Shown here in pieces: positions 42,501-51,918 of a stretch of 64,000 nucleotides of DNA (positions within the stretch are counted from its first letter, which is position 1; every line of letters starts with the position of its first letter). Location: contig NZ_JRPE02000001.1 of NCBI RefSeq assembly GCF_000765825.2, positions 124,001 through 188,000 on the forward strand. Reading direction: 5' to 3'. Made by a program: the position numbers and the translations under genes. This DNA is from Helicobacter magdeburgensis (GTDB lineage Bacteria > Campylobacterota > Campylobacteria > Campylobacterales > Helicobacteraceae). The notes under the pieces are model-generated. The model did no database searches, was not told the DNA's origin, and was given only the letters and a program-made list of their open reading frames with translations.

Positions 42501-43693
42501 TTAAGCCCTTGTGGAAATCCCAACACTTCATCAATAATGGGCGTATAAATAGAATCTTTTCTTAGCAATTCCCCCAACTGCCCACGCCCCTTTATACCCA
42601 AATCTTCAGCACTCATAACCACGCGTATAAAGCCACTCGCATAAGGGGCAATCTCATAGGGCTGCCATATCATCACAATTCCAGCCCTTGTAATGAAAAA
42701 CAAACTAGACATCTCCCTTAAGGGCAAAGATTCAGCAAAAAGCTCATTCTTTTGTGGCTCTAGCTTTTGACTTAGCAAAGAGAGAATCTTATCCTTTTTA
42801 CTCATATCAAACACATCTTCAATCTTGTTTGAAAGCTCCTTGCCACTCTGCAGTGAAAAGCTACGGAATGCAATCTCGGTGTTGCCGTGCGCCCCACCCT
42901 CATAGGTATATTCACTTTGCCTAAATGTAATGATTTTATTTCTCGCTACCACTTCTATACTACTATCATACTCGCTATTAAAGAGCAGTCCCCCGCCATC
43001 TTGTGTGAGCTGACTAAAGCTATCTTGTAGCTCTTTTTTTAGGCTATTTACAAGGCTTTGCTTATCTTTTGCTCCATTATTTAGGGCAAGATTTAAATTC
43101 TCAATCGCCCCTTGTGGAATCTTATTATTCTGCGGGATAAAGGCTTTTGTAATACTTTTTATATATTCCACATTTTGCCCTTCAACATTTTGACTACTCT
43201 TAAAACGCTCTGTCAAAAAATCAATCTCATACAGCTCACAGCTCTCACATACCTTAAAGGCAAATTCCTTGCCCTTTAGCTCACTATCCGCATTCCACAC
43301 GCCTTTTAGTACCAATGCTTGAGATTCTAGCCCAGATTCAAGCTGTGAAAGTGAAAAATGCGAGGTTTCATTATTATCTGTGAGAGTAATGCTTATACCC
43401 AACGCTCCATTATCAATTCTGTGAAGCAATATATTCACAGCCTTGCCCTTATTGCCAATAATACCAAAAGCGACATAGAATCTTTGCTCATTTGGTAATA
43501 GCCCAAGCATTTGGCTAAACTCACTCTCACTGCGGACTTTTAGCACAAGGGGCTGATTTTGTTTTGCCCCAGATTCTATGCTAGATTCTTCTTTTTTAGA
43601 ATCCGCATTAGAATCCCCATTATCCCCACAGCCCACAAACATCACTCCACCGAGTAGCAAAGCCACACCACAAGCAAAAAGATAGTTTTTCAT
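42497..43693 (-). CDS. DUF3298-type lipoprotein
   Basis: A 398-aa protein with a lipoprotein signal (lipobox MFVGC, Cys at about residue 22) followed by a Ser/Asp/Lys-rich spacer. The C-terminal third carries the DUF3298 pattern: TYEGGAHGNTEIAFRSFSLQSG, a helical EDVFDMSKKDKILSLLSQ, and WQPYEIAPYASGF. DUF3298 also occurs in PdaC and RsiV, where it binds peptidoglycan or lysozyme. A cell-envelope role is likely. It is in an operon with a cytochrome c and yaaA. Confidence 0.72.
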   Translation of the reverse strand: MKNYLFACGVALLLGGVMFVGCGDNGDSNADSKKEESSIESGAKQNQPLVLKVRSESEFSQMLGLLPNEQRFYVAFGIIGNKGKAVNILLHRIDNGALGISITLTDNNETSHFSLSQLESGLESQALVLKGVWNADSELKGKEFAFKVCESCELYEIDFLTERFKSSQNVEGQNVEYIKSITKAFIPQNNKIPQGAIENLNLALNNGAKDKQSLVNSLKKELQDSFSQLTQDGGGLLFNSEYDSSIEVVARNKIITFRQSEYTYEGGAHGNTEIAFRSFSLQSGKELSNKIEDVFDMSKKDKILSLLSQKLEPQKNELFAESLPLREMSSLFFITRAGIVMIWQPYEIAPYASGFIRVVMSAEDLGIKGRGQLGELLRKDSIYTPIIDEVLGFPQGLK

Positions 43694-43730
43694 TTTCTCC
43701 CTTAAATAGATTCTCTCTCCACTAGCATTT

Positions 43731-44114
43731 CTACCAGCCTCGTGCGATAGCGTGGCAGCTCACACACCCAGAGAGAATCCGCCCATACACATCAGCACTT
43801 TTCATCATTTCATTTTGTTTCAAAAACCGCTCCAGCACTTCAATATTTTCAGCACTCCTATCCACAATCCCACTTACGACATTAATATTTCGCCTTTGTG
43901 TCGCACCAAGATAAGTATTTGGATCTGTGCATTGCAATTCCTTATTGAGCATCTTAAACTCCGCCAACCCCTCATCAATCCACTCTTTTTTATTATATAA
44001 AAAGCCTTTTTCCATTTGATTCATCGCATATTCCATATTTTGCATAATATGCACCAAAGAGCTTTGTGCAAAAGCCCCGCACACCAAAATTCCTAGAATC
44101 CACAAAATTTTCAT
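43731..44114 (-). CDS. Class II cytochrome c (cytochrome c'-like)
   Basis: A 127-aa periplasmic protein. After a signal peptide (about residues 1-16, cut after AFA) the rest is helical. A single haem motif C117-V-S-C120-H121 lies six residues from the C-terminus, the diagnostic position of class II cytochromes c, whose four-helix bundle binds haem at the last helix. No distal Met can be assigned by eye. Possible roles are gas binding or electron transfer. Located between yggS and the lipoprotein gene on one strand. Confidence 0.75.
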   Translation of the reverse strand: MKILWILGILVCGAFAQSSLVHIMQNMEYAMNQMEKGFLYNKKEWIDEGLAEFKMLNKELQCTDPNTYLGATQRRNINVVSGIVDRSAENIEVLERFLKQNEMMKSADVYGRILSGCVSCHAIARGW

Positions 44115-44140
44115 TTATCCACTCCTTTGTTATAGCTTAC

Positions 44141-44818
44141 TCAATGTCCTTCAAACAGCTTTGAGCCGATACGCACGAGATTTGCCCCATAAGCAATGGC
44201 AATTTCAAAATCCCCACTCATTCCCATAGAGAGAATCTTAGCCCCCTTATCTTGCAGGGAATGAAAAATATCACTTGTCTTTTGAAAGCTTTGCTCTACT
44301 TCAGTGCGATTTGGGCTATTTGCCCCGATACACATCACCCCTTCCATAATGAGATTAGGGCAGGTTTGCAAAATCTCATCATACACTTCTTTAGCAGATT
44401 CTACACTCACGCCACTTTTGCTTTTCTCATCTGCTGCATTGATTTGGAGTAACGCCCTAACCTTTGCTTCTCCTAAAAGCGTTTGCAAACGCTTTTGAAT
44501 CGCTTGAGCGGTTTTGAGTGAATCTACACTATGAATAAGGCTAGGCTTTAATGCCAAAAGAGCATTTATCTTATTTTCCTGCAACTTCCCTATAAAATGC
44601 CACTCCAAAGGCACATCATCTAAGATTTGAGCCTTCAAGCGTAAGTCCTGCACCTTATTTTCACCAAATGCCCTTTGTCCGCACTCATACAACGCCCTTA
44701 TAGAATCTGCATTTTGATACTTACTCACCGCCACAAGTGAGATGATTTGATGTGCGTTATAAGCCAATCTAGCCCTTTCAATCCGCCGCAAGATTCGTTC
44801 AAGTTGCAAAGCTAACAT
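44141..44818 (-). CDS. yggS: YggS-family PLP homeostasis protein
   Basis: A 225-aa single-domain PLP-binding protein of the alanine-racemase fold type III. PLP Lys is in LVAVSKYQ (about residue 33), followed by GENKVQDLRLKAQ and EWHFIGKLQENK, and SMGMSGDFEIAI near the C-terminus. Regulates free PLP and amino-acid metabolism. Normal length. Directly downstream of rseP. Confidence 0.92.
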   Translation of the reverse strand: MLALQLERILRRIERARLAYNAHQIISLVAVSKYQNADSIRALYECGQRAFGENKVQDLRLKAQILDDVPLEWHFIGKLQENKINALLALKPSLIHSVDSLKTAQAIQKRLQTLLGEAKVRALLQINAADEKSKSGVSVESAKEVYDEILQTCPNLIMEGVMCIGANSPNRTEVEQSFQKTSDIFHSLQDKGAKILSMGMSGDFEIAIAYGANLVRIGSKLFEGH

Positions 44819-44830
44819 TTCTTTCCCCCT

Positions 44831-45895
44831 TTATGCTAAAAGCCTAAAAATATCATTATACAGCCCAAGCAGCATTAGCCCAAGCAACACCGCCCAACCA
44901 CAAAGCGTGAGATAATACGCCACATTTTCACTCGGGGCTTTCCGCATAATCACTTCATAGAGATTAAATATAATATGCCCTCCATCAAGGGCGGGAATAG
45001 GCAGGAGATTTAAGATTCCAAGATTCACAGAGATTAGGGCTGTAAGCCAAAGCAAATGCGTTAGCCCAGATGACGAAGCTGAACCAATCACAGAGACAAT
45101 GCTTACCACCCCGCCAACTTCACTGCTAGGCACTACTCCGCTTATAAGCTTTATAATACTTTGAGCGATAAGCGTGCTTGCCTTGATACTCTCGTCTATC
45201 CCAAACACAATAGAATCTAGCCCCTTGTAATACACCATTCCAACCGCCCCAGCACTGCTTATGCCAATAATCTTGCGAGTAATATTCTCCCTAAAAATAT
45301 TTTGAGCTTCCTGCTCCGTGGGTAAAACACGCACACTAAGACTTTCTTTTAATTCCCCTTGCCCTCTTTGAATCTGTAGCTCTAACTCTCCTTGAGATTC
45401 TATAATCATAGAATCTAGCTCTTCCCAAGTCTTAATCTCCTTACCATTTATCGCTAGAATCCTATCTCCTGCTTTTATCCCAGCTTTCACCGCAGGATAG
45501 TTTGCTTTCACTTCTCCAACCACAGGTAACAAGCTTGCTTTTCCCAAAAGCCCAACAGCCATATACAACAAAAACGCCAAAAAGAGATTAAAAAATGGAC
45601 CAGCAAGTAAAATCGCTATGCGTTGCCAAGGCGACTTAGAGAGATAAGAATCTACTTCATAATTTTTTAGCTTAGGGTTGCTTTCATCTTGCCCTTTTAG
45701 CTTGACATAGCCACCTAGCGGGATCATTGATAAGGCATATTCTGTTTGCCCAAACCGCCACGACACAAGCTTTTTGCCAAAGCCTATGCTAAAGACTTCT
45801 ACTTTTACACCACAGATTCTAGCGACTATAAAATGCCCCAGCTCGTGGAAAAACACAAGAAATGAAAGGATTAAAAGAGCGATAAAAATACTCAT
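44831..45895 (-). CDS. rseP: Site-2 zinc metalloprotease RseP
   Basis: A 354-aa intramembrane protease. The zinc motif H17-E-L-G-H21 lies in the first transmembrane helix. One PDZ domain follows (about residues 120-200, with GIKAGDRILAINGKEI). The second active-site motif NLLPIPALDGG is near residue 295. Cleaves membrane-bound regulators or remnant signal peptides. Length is shorter than E. coli RseP (450 aa, two PDZ domains) but usual for Helicobacter. Between pgsA and yggS. Confidence 0.93.
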   Translation of the reverse strand: MSIFIALLILSFLVFFHELGHFIVARICGVKVEVFSIGFGKKLVSWRFGQTEYALSMIPLGGYVKLKGQDESNPKLKNYEVDSYLSKSPWQRIAILLAGPFFNLFLAFLLYMAVGLLGKASLLPVVGEVKANYPAVKAGIKAGDRILAINGKEIKTWEELDSMIIESQGELELQIQRGQGELKESLSVRVLPTEQEAQNIFRENITRKIIGISSAGAVGMVYYKGLDSIVFGIDESIKASTLIAQSIIKLISGVVPSSEVGGVVSIVSVIGSASSSGLTHLLWLTALISVNLGILNLLPIPALDGGHIIFNLYEVIMRKAPSENVAYYLTLCGWAVLLGLMLLGLYNDIFRLLA

Positions 45896-45905
45896 ATATC
45901 TCTAC

Positions 45906-46457
45906 TCATACATTTATGCTTTTTACATATTTTATCGTGTAATCCGCCCCGGAATACAATGTGAGTGCCACTGCTACCCATAGCAGAACCTCCCCACCCG
46001 GAAAAAAATCCGCTAACAAAAAGCCAATAGCCGCAATCTGTGCGCCCGTTTTATACTTCCCACTTGCACTTGCTGCCACACTTGCCCCACTCCCAGCGAT
46101 AATCACCCTTAAACCGGTAATAAAAAACTCCCTTGAAAGGATTAAAAATACCGCCCAAGGCGAAGCCCTATCTAAAATCAACAATGCAATAAAAGCCGAT
46201 AGTATAAGCATTTTATCCGCCAATGGATCAAACACCTCTCCAAAACGCGAATGCACCCTGTATTCCCTAGCGATATATCCATCAAAAAAATCTGTCAATG
46301 ACGCCACACAAAAAATAAGGCAAGTGAGATAATTTACCCAGCTCTTATCCACAAAATCAGGCAAAATCACATCATAATGCAAAGCAACAAAAAGTAATAA
46401 AATCGCTAGAAAAATCCTTGAAATGCTTAAGATATTAGGCAAATGCTTCACTCTCAA
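45906..46457 (-). CDS. pgsA: CDP-diacylglycerol-glycerol-3-phosphate phosphatidyltransferase
   Basis: A 183-aa membrane enzyme, first step of phosphatidylglycerol synthesis. The CDP-alcohol phosphotransferase motif (D-G-x2-A-R-x8-G-x3-D-x3-D) is complete in DFFDGYIAREYRVHSRFGEVFDPLADKML (split here only by position, about residues 62-90). About five transmembrane helices. First gene of an operon running to yaaA, ten bases before rseP. Divergent from corA. Confidence 0.92.
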   Translation of the reverse strand: MRVKHLPNILSISRIFLAILLLFVALHYDVILPDFVDKSWVNYLTCLIFCVASLTDFFDGYIAREYRVHSRFGEVFDPLADKMLILSAFIALLILDRASPWAVFLILSREFFITGLRVIIAGSGASVAASASGKYKTGAQIAAIGFLLADFFPGGEVLLWVAVALTLYSGADYTIKYVKSINV

Positions 46458-46588
46458 TCCCTTTTCTACTTGTGAATCTTAATCAAAATATGCGGAAAAA
46501 TTAGGCTAGATTCTACAACGGATTATTTAACTTAGCACAAAACCAAGCAAAAGTTATATAAGAGTTATACAAGAATTATACGAGTTTT

Positions 46589-46597
46589 TGCTACAAT
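46589..46597 (+). promoter_or_regulatory. Extended -10 promoter of corA
   Basis: TGCTACAAT. The predicted start is near 46604, 33 nt before the ATG. Confidence 0.55.
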
Positions 46598-46636
46598 CAC
46601 AACGTTTTTAAAGCATAATACAGCAAAGGAACAACG

Positions 46637-47605
46637 ATGATTAATATTTTTGTAAGACGCAATGGCTTAATCGTGCGTGAAAGCCTGCTACTCAACGATA
46701 CAAGTGCCGCCATATTAAAAGAGCAAGATAAGATTCTATGGATTGACCTTTTTCACCCTTCAACTGATGAAGTCAATCATATCTCCAAAACTTACAACCT
46801 TGAAATCCCCACAAAAGAAGAGCGAGAAGAGATTGAGCAATCCGCGAGATATTGGGAAGATAGCGGCAGCATTACCATTAATACCTACTTCCTTGTCCGC
46901 TCTTTAGAATCTGAACTCCACAACGAAACAATCACCTTCTTGCTGTGTAAAAATATCCTTTTCACTCTGCGTTATAGTGAATTCCGTGTGTTTGATGAGA
47001 TTCAGCAAATTGTCCTAGCCACGCCTAGAGTGTTTGAAGATGGCTTTGATTTAATCGGTAAAATCTTTGAAATCCGTGTAGAAAAGGACGCCGACTTGCT
47101 AGAATCTGCAGCAAAAAACACTCGGGCTTTAAGAAAAAGGGTCTTTAACTCACAAGTGATAAATTATGATGAAATGCTAGAGGAGCTTTCATCTTTGCAA
47201 GAGCTGAATATGAGTGTGCGAGATTCCCTTTTTGATAAAAGGCGTGCCATTACTGCTATCCTTAAAAGCGATAAAGCCGATAGCGATATGAAAAAAAATA
47301 TTACCATTGTGCTAAAAGACTTAAATTCACTTGTAGAATTTACCGCAGTCAATATGCACGCCCTAGATAATATCCAAACCATTCTCACAAACCAAATCAA
47401 CATTGAGCAAAATAAAACCATTAAGCTATTCACGGTTGTTACCGTGGCGATGATGCCCCCCACACTCATTGGCACAATCTATGGTATGAACTTTGACTAT
47501 ATGCCTGAAACACATTGGGATTTTGCCTATCCTGTGGTGCTTGTGATTATGATTCTCTCCACAATCTTCCCCATTATCTACTTTAAGAAAAAAGGTTGGA
47601 TTTAA
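46637..47605 (+). CDS. corA: Magnesium transporter CorA
   Basis: A 322-aa pentameric Mg2+ channel. A large cytoplasmic N-terminal domain is followed by two transmembrane helices at the C-terminus, with the selectivity motif GMN ([14 protein letters not shown], about residue 283) at the end of the first. Ends in a short basic tail KKKGW. Normal length. Its TAA overlaps the ATG of terC. Confidence 0.95.
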   Translation: MINIFVRRNGLIVRESLLLNDTSAAILKEQDKILWIDLFHPSTDEVNHISKTYNLEIPTKEEREEIEQSARYWEDSGSITINTYFLVRSLESELHNETITFLLCKNILFTLRYSEFRVFDEIQQIVLATPRVFEDGFDLIGKIFEIRVEKDADLLESAAKNTRALRKRVFNSQVINYDEMLEELSSLQELNMSVRDSLFDKRRAITAILKSDKADSDMKKNITIVLKDLNSLVEFTAVNMHALDNIQTILTNQINIEQNKTIKLFTVVTVAMMPPTLIGTIYGMNFDYMPETHWDFAYPVVLVIMILSTIFPIIYFKKKGWI

Positions 47606-48354
47606 TGGATTTTTCTCATCTTTTTCATCAAGCGTTTTTTTGGATTGATGATTTTAATGCGTGGGTAGCCCTAGCTACGCTGATATTTTTAGAAATTGTG
47701 CTAGGCATTGATAATCTTATCTTCCTAGCTATTATCATCGCTCGTCTGCCTGAATCTAAGCGTGAAAAAGCTAGAATCTTTGGCTTAGCCCTTGCTATGC
47801 TTTCTCGCATTGCCCTGCTTGTCTCACTTTTTTGGGTAATGAAGCTTACAAGGCCCCTTTTCACACTATGGGATTTTGCAGTCAGTGGGCGGGATATTGT
47901 GCTATTTGTAGGGGGATTATTCCTTATCTACAAAGCCACGACAGAAATCCACGCTATGACACAGCCCCAAGATTCAAAGCCCCACGCCAAGCAATACGCC
48001 GCCTTTGGCATAGTGATTATGCAAATTATGGTGCTAGATATTGTCTTTTCACTAGATTCAGTGATTACCGCGGTGGGTATGGTGGATATTCTCCCGGTGA
48101 TGATTATTGCCATTATTGTAAGTGTGTGTGTTATGCTCTTTGTCTCGCAAGGCATTTCACGCTTTATAGAATCTAATCCTAGCATTAAGATTCTAGCCCT
48201 TGCGTTTTTAATCCTTGTTGGCGTTACGCTTGTGGCAGATAGTATGCACTTCCATATACCAAAGGGCTATATTTATTTTGCTATTGCCTTTTCTTTGGGT
48301 GTTGAGATGATTAATATTTATCTTGCTAAAACTCGCACAAAAGATTCTCATTAA
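47605..48354 (+). CDS. TerC-family membrane protein
   Basis: A 249-aa protein with seven hydrophobic helices and acidic residues within them: FLEIVLGIDNLIFLAI near the N-terminus and MVLDIVFSLDSVITAVGM in the second half, the TerC hallmark. Family members move Mn2+ or other metals across the inner membrane. ATG at 47605 overlaps the stop of corA (TAATG) and has AAAGG nine bases before. It makes a cation-transport operon with corA. Confidence 0.9.
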   Translation: MDFSHLFHQAFFWIDDFNAWVALATLIFLEIVLGIDNLIFLAIIIARLPESKREKARIFGLALAMLSRIALLVSLFWVMKLTRPLFTLWDFAVSGRDIVLFVGGLFLIYKATTEIHAMTQPQDSKPHAKQYAAFGIVIMQIMVLDIVFSLDSVITAVGMVDILPVMIIAIIVSVCVMLFVSQGISRFIESNPSIKILALAFLILVGVTLVADSMHFHIPKGYIYFAIAFSLGVEMINIYLAKTRTKDSH

Positions 48355-48385
48355 CTCTTTTATGTTTTAATTCCGCTTTTCAAAT

Positions 48386-48410
48386 TAGTTGCATACGCAA
48401 CTATTATTTT
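48386..48410 (+). terminator. Terminator after terC
   Basis: Stem TAGTTGC/GCAACTA with a 4-nt loop followed by TTATTTT, 30 bases after the terC stop and 40 bases before the FadL leader. Confidence 0.6.
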
Positions 48411-48456
48411 AAATCATTTAAATCAAATGTAAGGATATTTGATGACAAAGCTACTA

Positions 48457-48468
48457 AGAGAGAGAGAG
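48457..48468 (+). repeat. (AG)6 dinucleotide tract at the FadL start
   Basis: Six AG units directly follow a well-formed start (AAGGA at 48431-48435, ATG at 48442). From that ATG the FadL frame is reached only if the tract changes by one unit (for example seven AG). Confidence 0.75.
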
Positions 48469-48469
48469 A

Positions 48470-49978
48470 ATGCAGTTTGGGGGCGATATGCGATTGATGA
48501 GAATCTTTTATCTTATATATCTATGTCTTTTTGGCTCAAATCTTTTAGCTTCAGGTTTCCGCTTAACGGAGCAAAGTTTGAATGGCACAGCGTTAAACTC
48601 CGCTTATATCGCTGGGGCGTATGGAGCAGATTCTACATATTATAATCCCGCAAATATGGGGCTAGGCGAATACGGCAATAGACACGAGCTAGAAATAGAT
48701 GCAAGTATTATCTATATCCCTGCATTTGAGTTTGATGCGGTAAGTATGGATAAGGGTATGAATCTAAGCTGCGATAAAGCTTCTGGCATAAATATGTGTG
48801 GTGCTGCTAGAAACACTATAGGTGGCTGGGGACAATATGGTGGTAAAAATGGTGCTATCGTTGATGGCTATGCTAAAAAGACACTTCAGCCCGTCCCAAA
48901 GATTTTTTATAAAACCCGCACTTATGAGATTCTAGGCTTAAAAACAAACTTTGGATTAAATTTCACAACCCCTTCAGGCTTATCTATGGACTGGGGCGGG
49001 GAAGCTGGAGCATTCCTAGATGATGTAATGATTATGATGATGGAGTTTAATCCCGTAGTAAGCTTTAAGCTTAGCGACCAAGTAGCTATCGGTGGGGGCT
49101 TTCGCTTTCTTTACTCGGCTGGGGAGTTTGGCAATACCCTTTTTGTGCCAATCTCACAAGATATGAAGCAAGATGCAGTGCTTGGCAACATTCTTATCCA
49201 CGCTGAAGGCACAACTAAAGTTACTCAAACTTCAAATGCCGCTGCCAATGGCTATGGATATAATCTCGCTCTTACAATCCGCCCTTTTAAAAGCAGTGAT
49301 TTACTTGTAGCCGTTACCTACCGCTCAAACATCGCCCTAGAGATGAAAGGCTCTCTGTCTGCAACTTCTTATATAGATATGGGAGCTATGGCAAGTGGCA
49401 CAATAGGAATGGACGCAGATTTAACCCTTGGAGCCGATTTACCCCCTATTGTCAATATCGCCATTGCTAAAAGATTTGGCAAAGTCCTAGCCGAATTTGT
49501 AATGGAGACAACTTACTATGGCAAAGCTAGAATCTTTGAATTTGCCTATGCTAATCAAAAATTTACACAAAATATCACAGGTGTTGATTTGCCACTTAAT
49601 ATGGGTAATACGGCTGATTATGTTAAACCCGATGAAATGCTAGGTGCAGCAGATTATTCCGCTGTGGCGTATGGTAATGGCTGGAAAGACGCAACCGCCT
49701 ATCGCCTAGGGCTTACCTATCAGCACTCCCCAAAACTCAAAATTATGGGGAGCTTTGCCTATGATAAGACTCCCGCTCCACAAGGGCAGTTTGGGATTCC
49801 AGATGCAAACGCCTATGCCTTTGGCTTAGGTGCGAGATATGAGCTATGGGACGGCAAAGCCGATGTAGGTGTCGCCTACTCTCTAGCTTTGAAAGATAAT
49901 CGCAAAAGCTTTCTTAGAAGTAAAGACGGCTTAGGACAACTCCAACTCCTAACCTTCGGCGCAAAATACCGATTCTAA
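48470..49978 (+). CDS. FadL/OmpP1-family outer-membrane transporter
   Basis: About 500 aa. A signal peptide (RIFYLIYLCLFGSNLLA, about residues 10-26) is followed by the FadL hatch start SGFRLTEQSLNGTALNSAYI and GADSTYYNPANMG, then a 14-strand barrel ending FGAKYRF. FadL proteins take up long-chain fatty acids or other hydrophobic compounds. The start is ambiguous: ATG 48470, ATG 48488 (GGGGG four bases before), or ATG 48442, which has the best ribosome-binding site but is out of frame because of the (AG)6 tract. Phase variation is possible. Confidence 0.88.
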   Translation: MQFGGDMRLMRIFYLIYLCLFGSNLLASGFRLTEQSLNGTALNSAYIAGAYGADSTYYNPANMGLGEYGNRHELEIDASIIYIPAFEFDAVSMDKGMNLSCDKASGINMCGAARNTIGGWGQYGGKNGAIVDGYAKKTLQPVPKIFYKTRTYEILGLKTNFGLNFTTPSGLSMDWGGEAGAFLDDVMIMMMEFNPVVSFKLSDQVAIGGGFRFLYSAGEFGNTLFVPISQDMKQDAVLGNILIHAEGTTKVTQTSNAAANGYGYNLALTIRPFKSSDLLVAVTYRSNIALEMKGSLSATSYIDMGAMASGTIGMDADLTLGADLPPIVNIAIAKRFGKVLAEFVMETTYYGKARIFEFAYANQKFTQNITGVDLPLNMGNTADYVKPDEMLGAADYSAVAYGNGWKDATAYRLGLTYQHSPKLKIMGSFAYDKTPAPQGQFGIPDANAYAFGLGARYELWDGKADVGVAYSLALKDNRKSFLRSKDGLGQLQLLTFGAKYRF

Positions 49979-50371
49979 CCCCCCGCAGAATCTCAAGCAG
50001 ATTCTACAATAGTAAAATGCTGATGAGCTAGTCCTACGCTTAAGCCACGACCTTAAGCGTGCTAAAATCAATGGTGGCAATTCACAAAGTGAATCGCCTA
50101 CTTTGAAAGCGTCATTGGGTGGGGGATTTTAAGGGGGAGGGGTGATTTCGCAATTCAAGCCCCTCCCCTTTAAAGAAAAAATCCACAAAATTCAAAACAA
50201 AAATCTAGTATTCCATTCCACTTGATTTATAGAAAACTAAAATAGAATCCAAGACTTAAAAGCTCTCATTAAAACAAAACAAACTAAAGATTTAACACAA
50301 CAGCAGAGATTTATAAGATTTTTTACACTTGAGATTCTCCCCAAATATAAGAGAGAATCTCAAAAAAGAAG
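49979..50371. repeat. Intergenic repeat island C
   Basis: Gene-free 393 bp between fadL and the fumarase genes. The part 50030-50185 is a diverged inverted copy of island B (13445-13600): the same GTGGGGGAT-TTTAAGGGGGAGGGG arm, an ATTTCGCAATT loop, and the ACGCTTAAG/CTTAAGCGT hairpin at 50036-50060. It adds a hairpin ATTCAC-AAA-GTGAAT at about 50080-50095. The rest is A/T-rich with nothing recognisable. Confidence 0.7.
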
Positions 50372-50929
50372 TTAGATGAGTTTGTAAGGGGCTTGTCCCA
50401 CTTCATAGTAGTTATTCCCTTGTGAATCAATAGCCACAATCGCTGGGAAATTCTCAATCGTAAGCCTTGCTACCGCTTCAGGTCCAAGCTCTGGGTAAGC
50501 TAACACTTCATACTTTGTGATACATTTAGAGATAAGTGCCGCTGCACCACCCACAGCCACCATATACACAACGCCGTGCTTCACCATAGAATCCACCACT
50601 TCTTGACTGCGATAGCCCTTGCCTATCATTCCGTGAATACCCTGCTCTATGATTGTAGGCGTGTATTTATCCATTCTCCCGCTTGTTGTGGGACCTGCTG
50701 AACCTATCGCATTGCCAGGCTTTGCAGGAGTAGGACCAAGATAGTAAATTGTTTCACCTGCCAAATCCACAGGGAGCTTTTCTCCCCTTGCCAATGCTTC
50801 GGTTAATGCCTTATGTGCAGCATCTCGTGCAGCTAGAATCGTTCCGCTTATAAGCACACTCTCCCCAGCTTTTAGGCTTTTTGCCACTTCTTTACTCAAA
50901 GGTGCTGTGATTTTCTTTGGCTCTGTCAT
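50372..50929 (-). CDS. Class I fumarase / tartrate dehydratase, beta subunit
   Basis: A 185-aa subunit matching the C-terminal domain of Fe-S class I fumarases. Substrate-site motifs: SGTILAARDAAHKAL, GPTTSGRMDKYTP and SKCITKYEVLAYPELGPEA. With the alpha subunit it forms a [4Fe-4S] hydratase interconverting fumarate and malate, or dehydrating tartrate. Fumarate is more likely in this organism. AAGGAGG precedes the ATG. It follows the alpha gene by 18 bases. Confidence 0.88.
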   Translation of the reverse strand: MTEPKKITAPLSKEVAKSLKAGESVLISGTILAARDAAHKALTEALARGEKLPVDLAGETIYYLGPTPAKPGNAIGSAGPTTSGRMDKYTPTIIEQGIHGMIGKGYRSQEVVDSMVKHGVVYMVAVGGAAALISKCITKYEVLAYPELGPEAVARLTIENFPAIVAIDSQGNNYYEVGQAPYKLI

Positions 50930-50947
50930 TTTCTCCTCCTTAAATGC

Positions 50948-51793
50948 TTATAGCTCAATATCAGCGTGTCGTGCAGCGTGGCAGTTAATATTCACCGCAA
51001 CAGGAAGCCCGGCAATATGTGTGGGATACCACTCTACATTGACCTTAAATGCCGTTGTCGTGCCACCTAGCCCTTGTGGTCCAACACCTGTTTTATTCGC
51101 AATCTCAAGGAGTTCTTCCTCAAGCTTAGCATATCGCTCATCGGCGTTTTTAGAATCTATCTCACGCACTGCGGCTTGTTTGGCTAAAAGAGCAGCCTTT
51201 TCCATTGTCCCGCCGATACCTACACCAATCACCATAGGCGGACACGCATTTGGTCCAGCAAGTTTAACCGCTTCTGTGAAAACCTTTTTCACTCCCTCAA
51301 TACCATCAGCAGGAACAAGCATTTTTAAAATACTCTTATTCTCACTTCCAAAGCCTTTAGGGCAGACTTTTAAATGCAATTTATCGCCCTTTACAATGCG
51401 TGTATGTATCACAGCAGGAGCGTTATTTGTGGTATTTTTACGCTCATAGAGTGGCTCGGCTACAACTGACTTTCGCAAATAGCCATTTGTATAGCCCTCT
51501 TTAATCCCTTCATTAATCGCATCTTCAAGGTAACCCCCAACGATATGCACATCTTGCCCAATCTCCACAAATACCACGGTCATTCCCGTATCTTGACAGA
51601 TAGCCATCATATTTGTTTCGGCAATTTTTCCATTTTCCATTAGTGTGTTAAGGATATTTTTCCCAAGCTCGGATTTCTCACTCTCTTTTGCAGCTACAAA
51701 GGCACGCTTAATATCCGGCGTTTGGATACAACACGCGTCAATGGCAAGTTTGGCAACAGCAGATTTAATATCTTCAAATCGCACTTCTCTCAT
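50948..51793 (-). CDS. Class I fumarase / tartrate dehydratase, alpha subunit
   Basis: A 281-aa subunit holding the [4Fe-4S] cluster. Cluster Cys are expected in MMAICQDTGMTVVF, in the NACPPMVIGVGIGG segment and in the C-terminal part near INCHAARH. QGLGGTTTAFKVN is a family signature. ATG at 51793 is chosen because AAGGAGG with a five-base spacer precedes it; an upstream in-frame start (51841) lacks one. The split two-subunit form is more like TtdAB or archaeal fumarase than E. coli FumA. Confidence 0.88.
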   Translation of the reverse strand: MREVRFEDIKSAVAKLAIDACCIQTPDIKRAFVAAKESEKSELGKNILNTLMENGKIAETNMMAICQDTGMTVVFVEIGQDVHIVGGYLEDAINEGIKEGYTNGYLRKSVVAEPLYERKNTTNNAPAVIHTRIVKGDKLHLKVCPKGFGSENKSILKMLVPADGIEGVKKVFTEAVKLAGPNACPPMVIGVGIGGTMEKAALLAKQAAVREIDSKNADERYAKLEEELLEIANKTGVGPQGLGGTTTAFKVNVEWYPTHIAGLPVAVNINCHAARHADIEL

Positions 51794-51918
51794 TACTTCC
51801 TCCTTAAATGTATTTGAAAACAGCAGAATTCTACTACCCAAAATGTAAAAAACGCTTTAAATAAGCTTTTTTTCTTATATGAGATTCAAATACTCAAACC
51901 AAAGGTGGCAAAAGCCTT

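Noticed and set aside
48439-48645. 68-codon frame starting at the well-formed ATG before FadL
   Set aside because: Its codons after the AG tract are the FadL gene read out of frame. It matters only as part of a possible phase switch.
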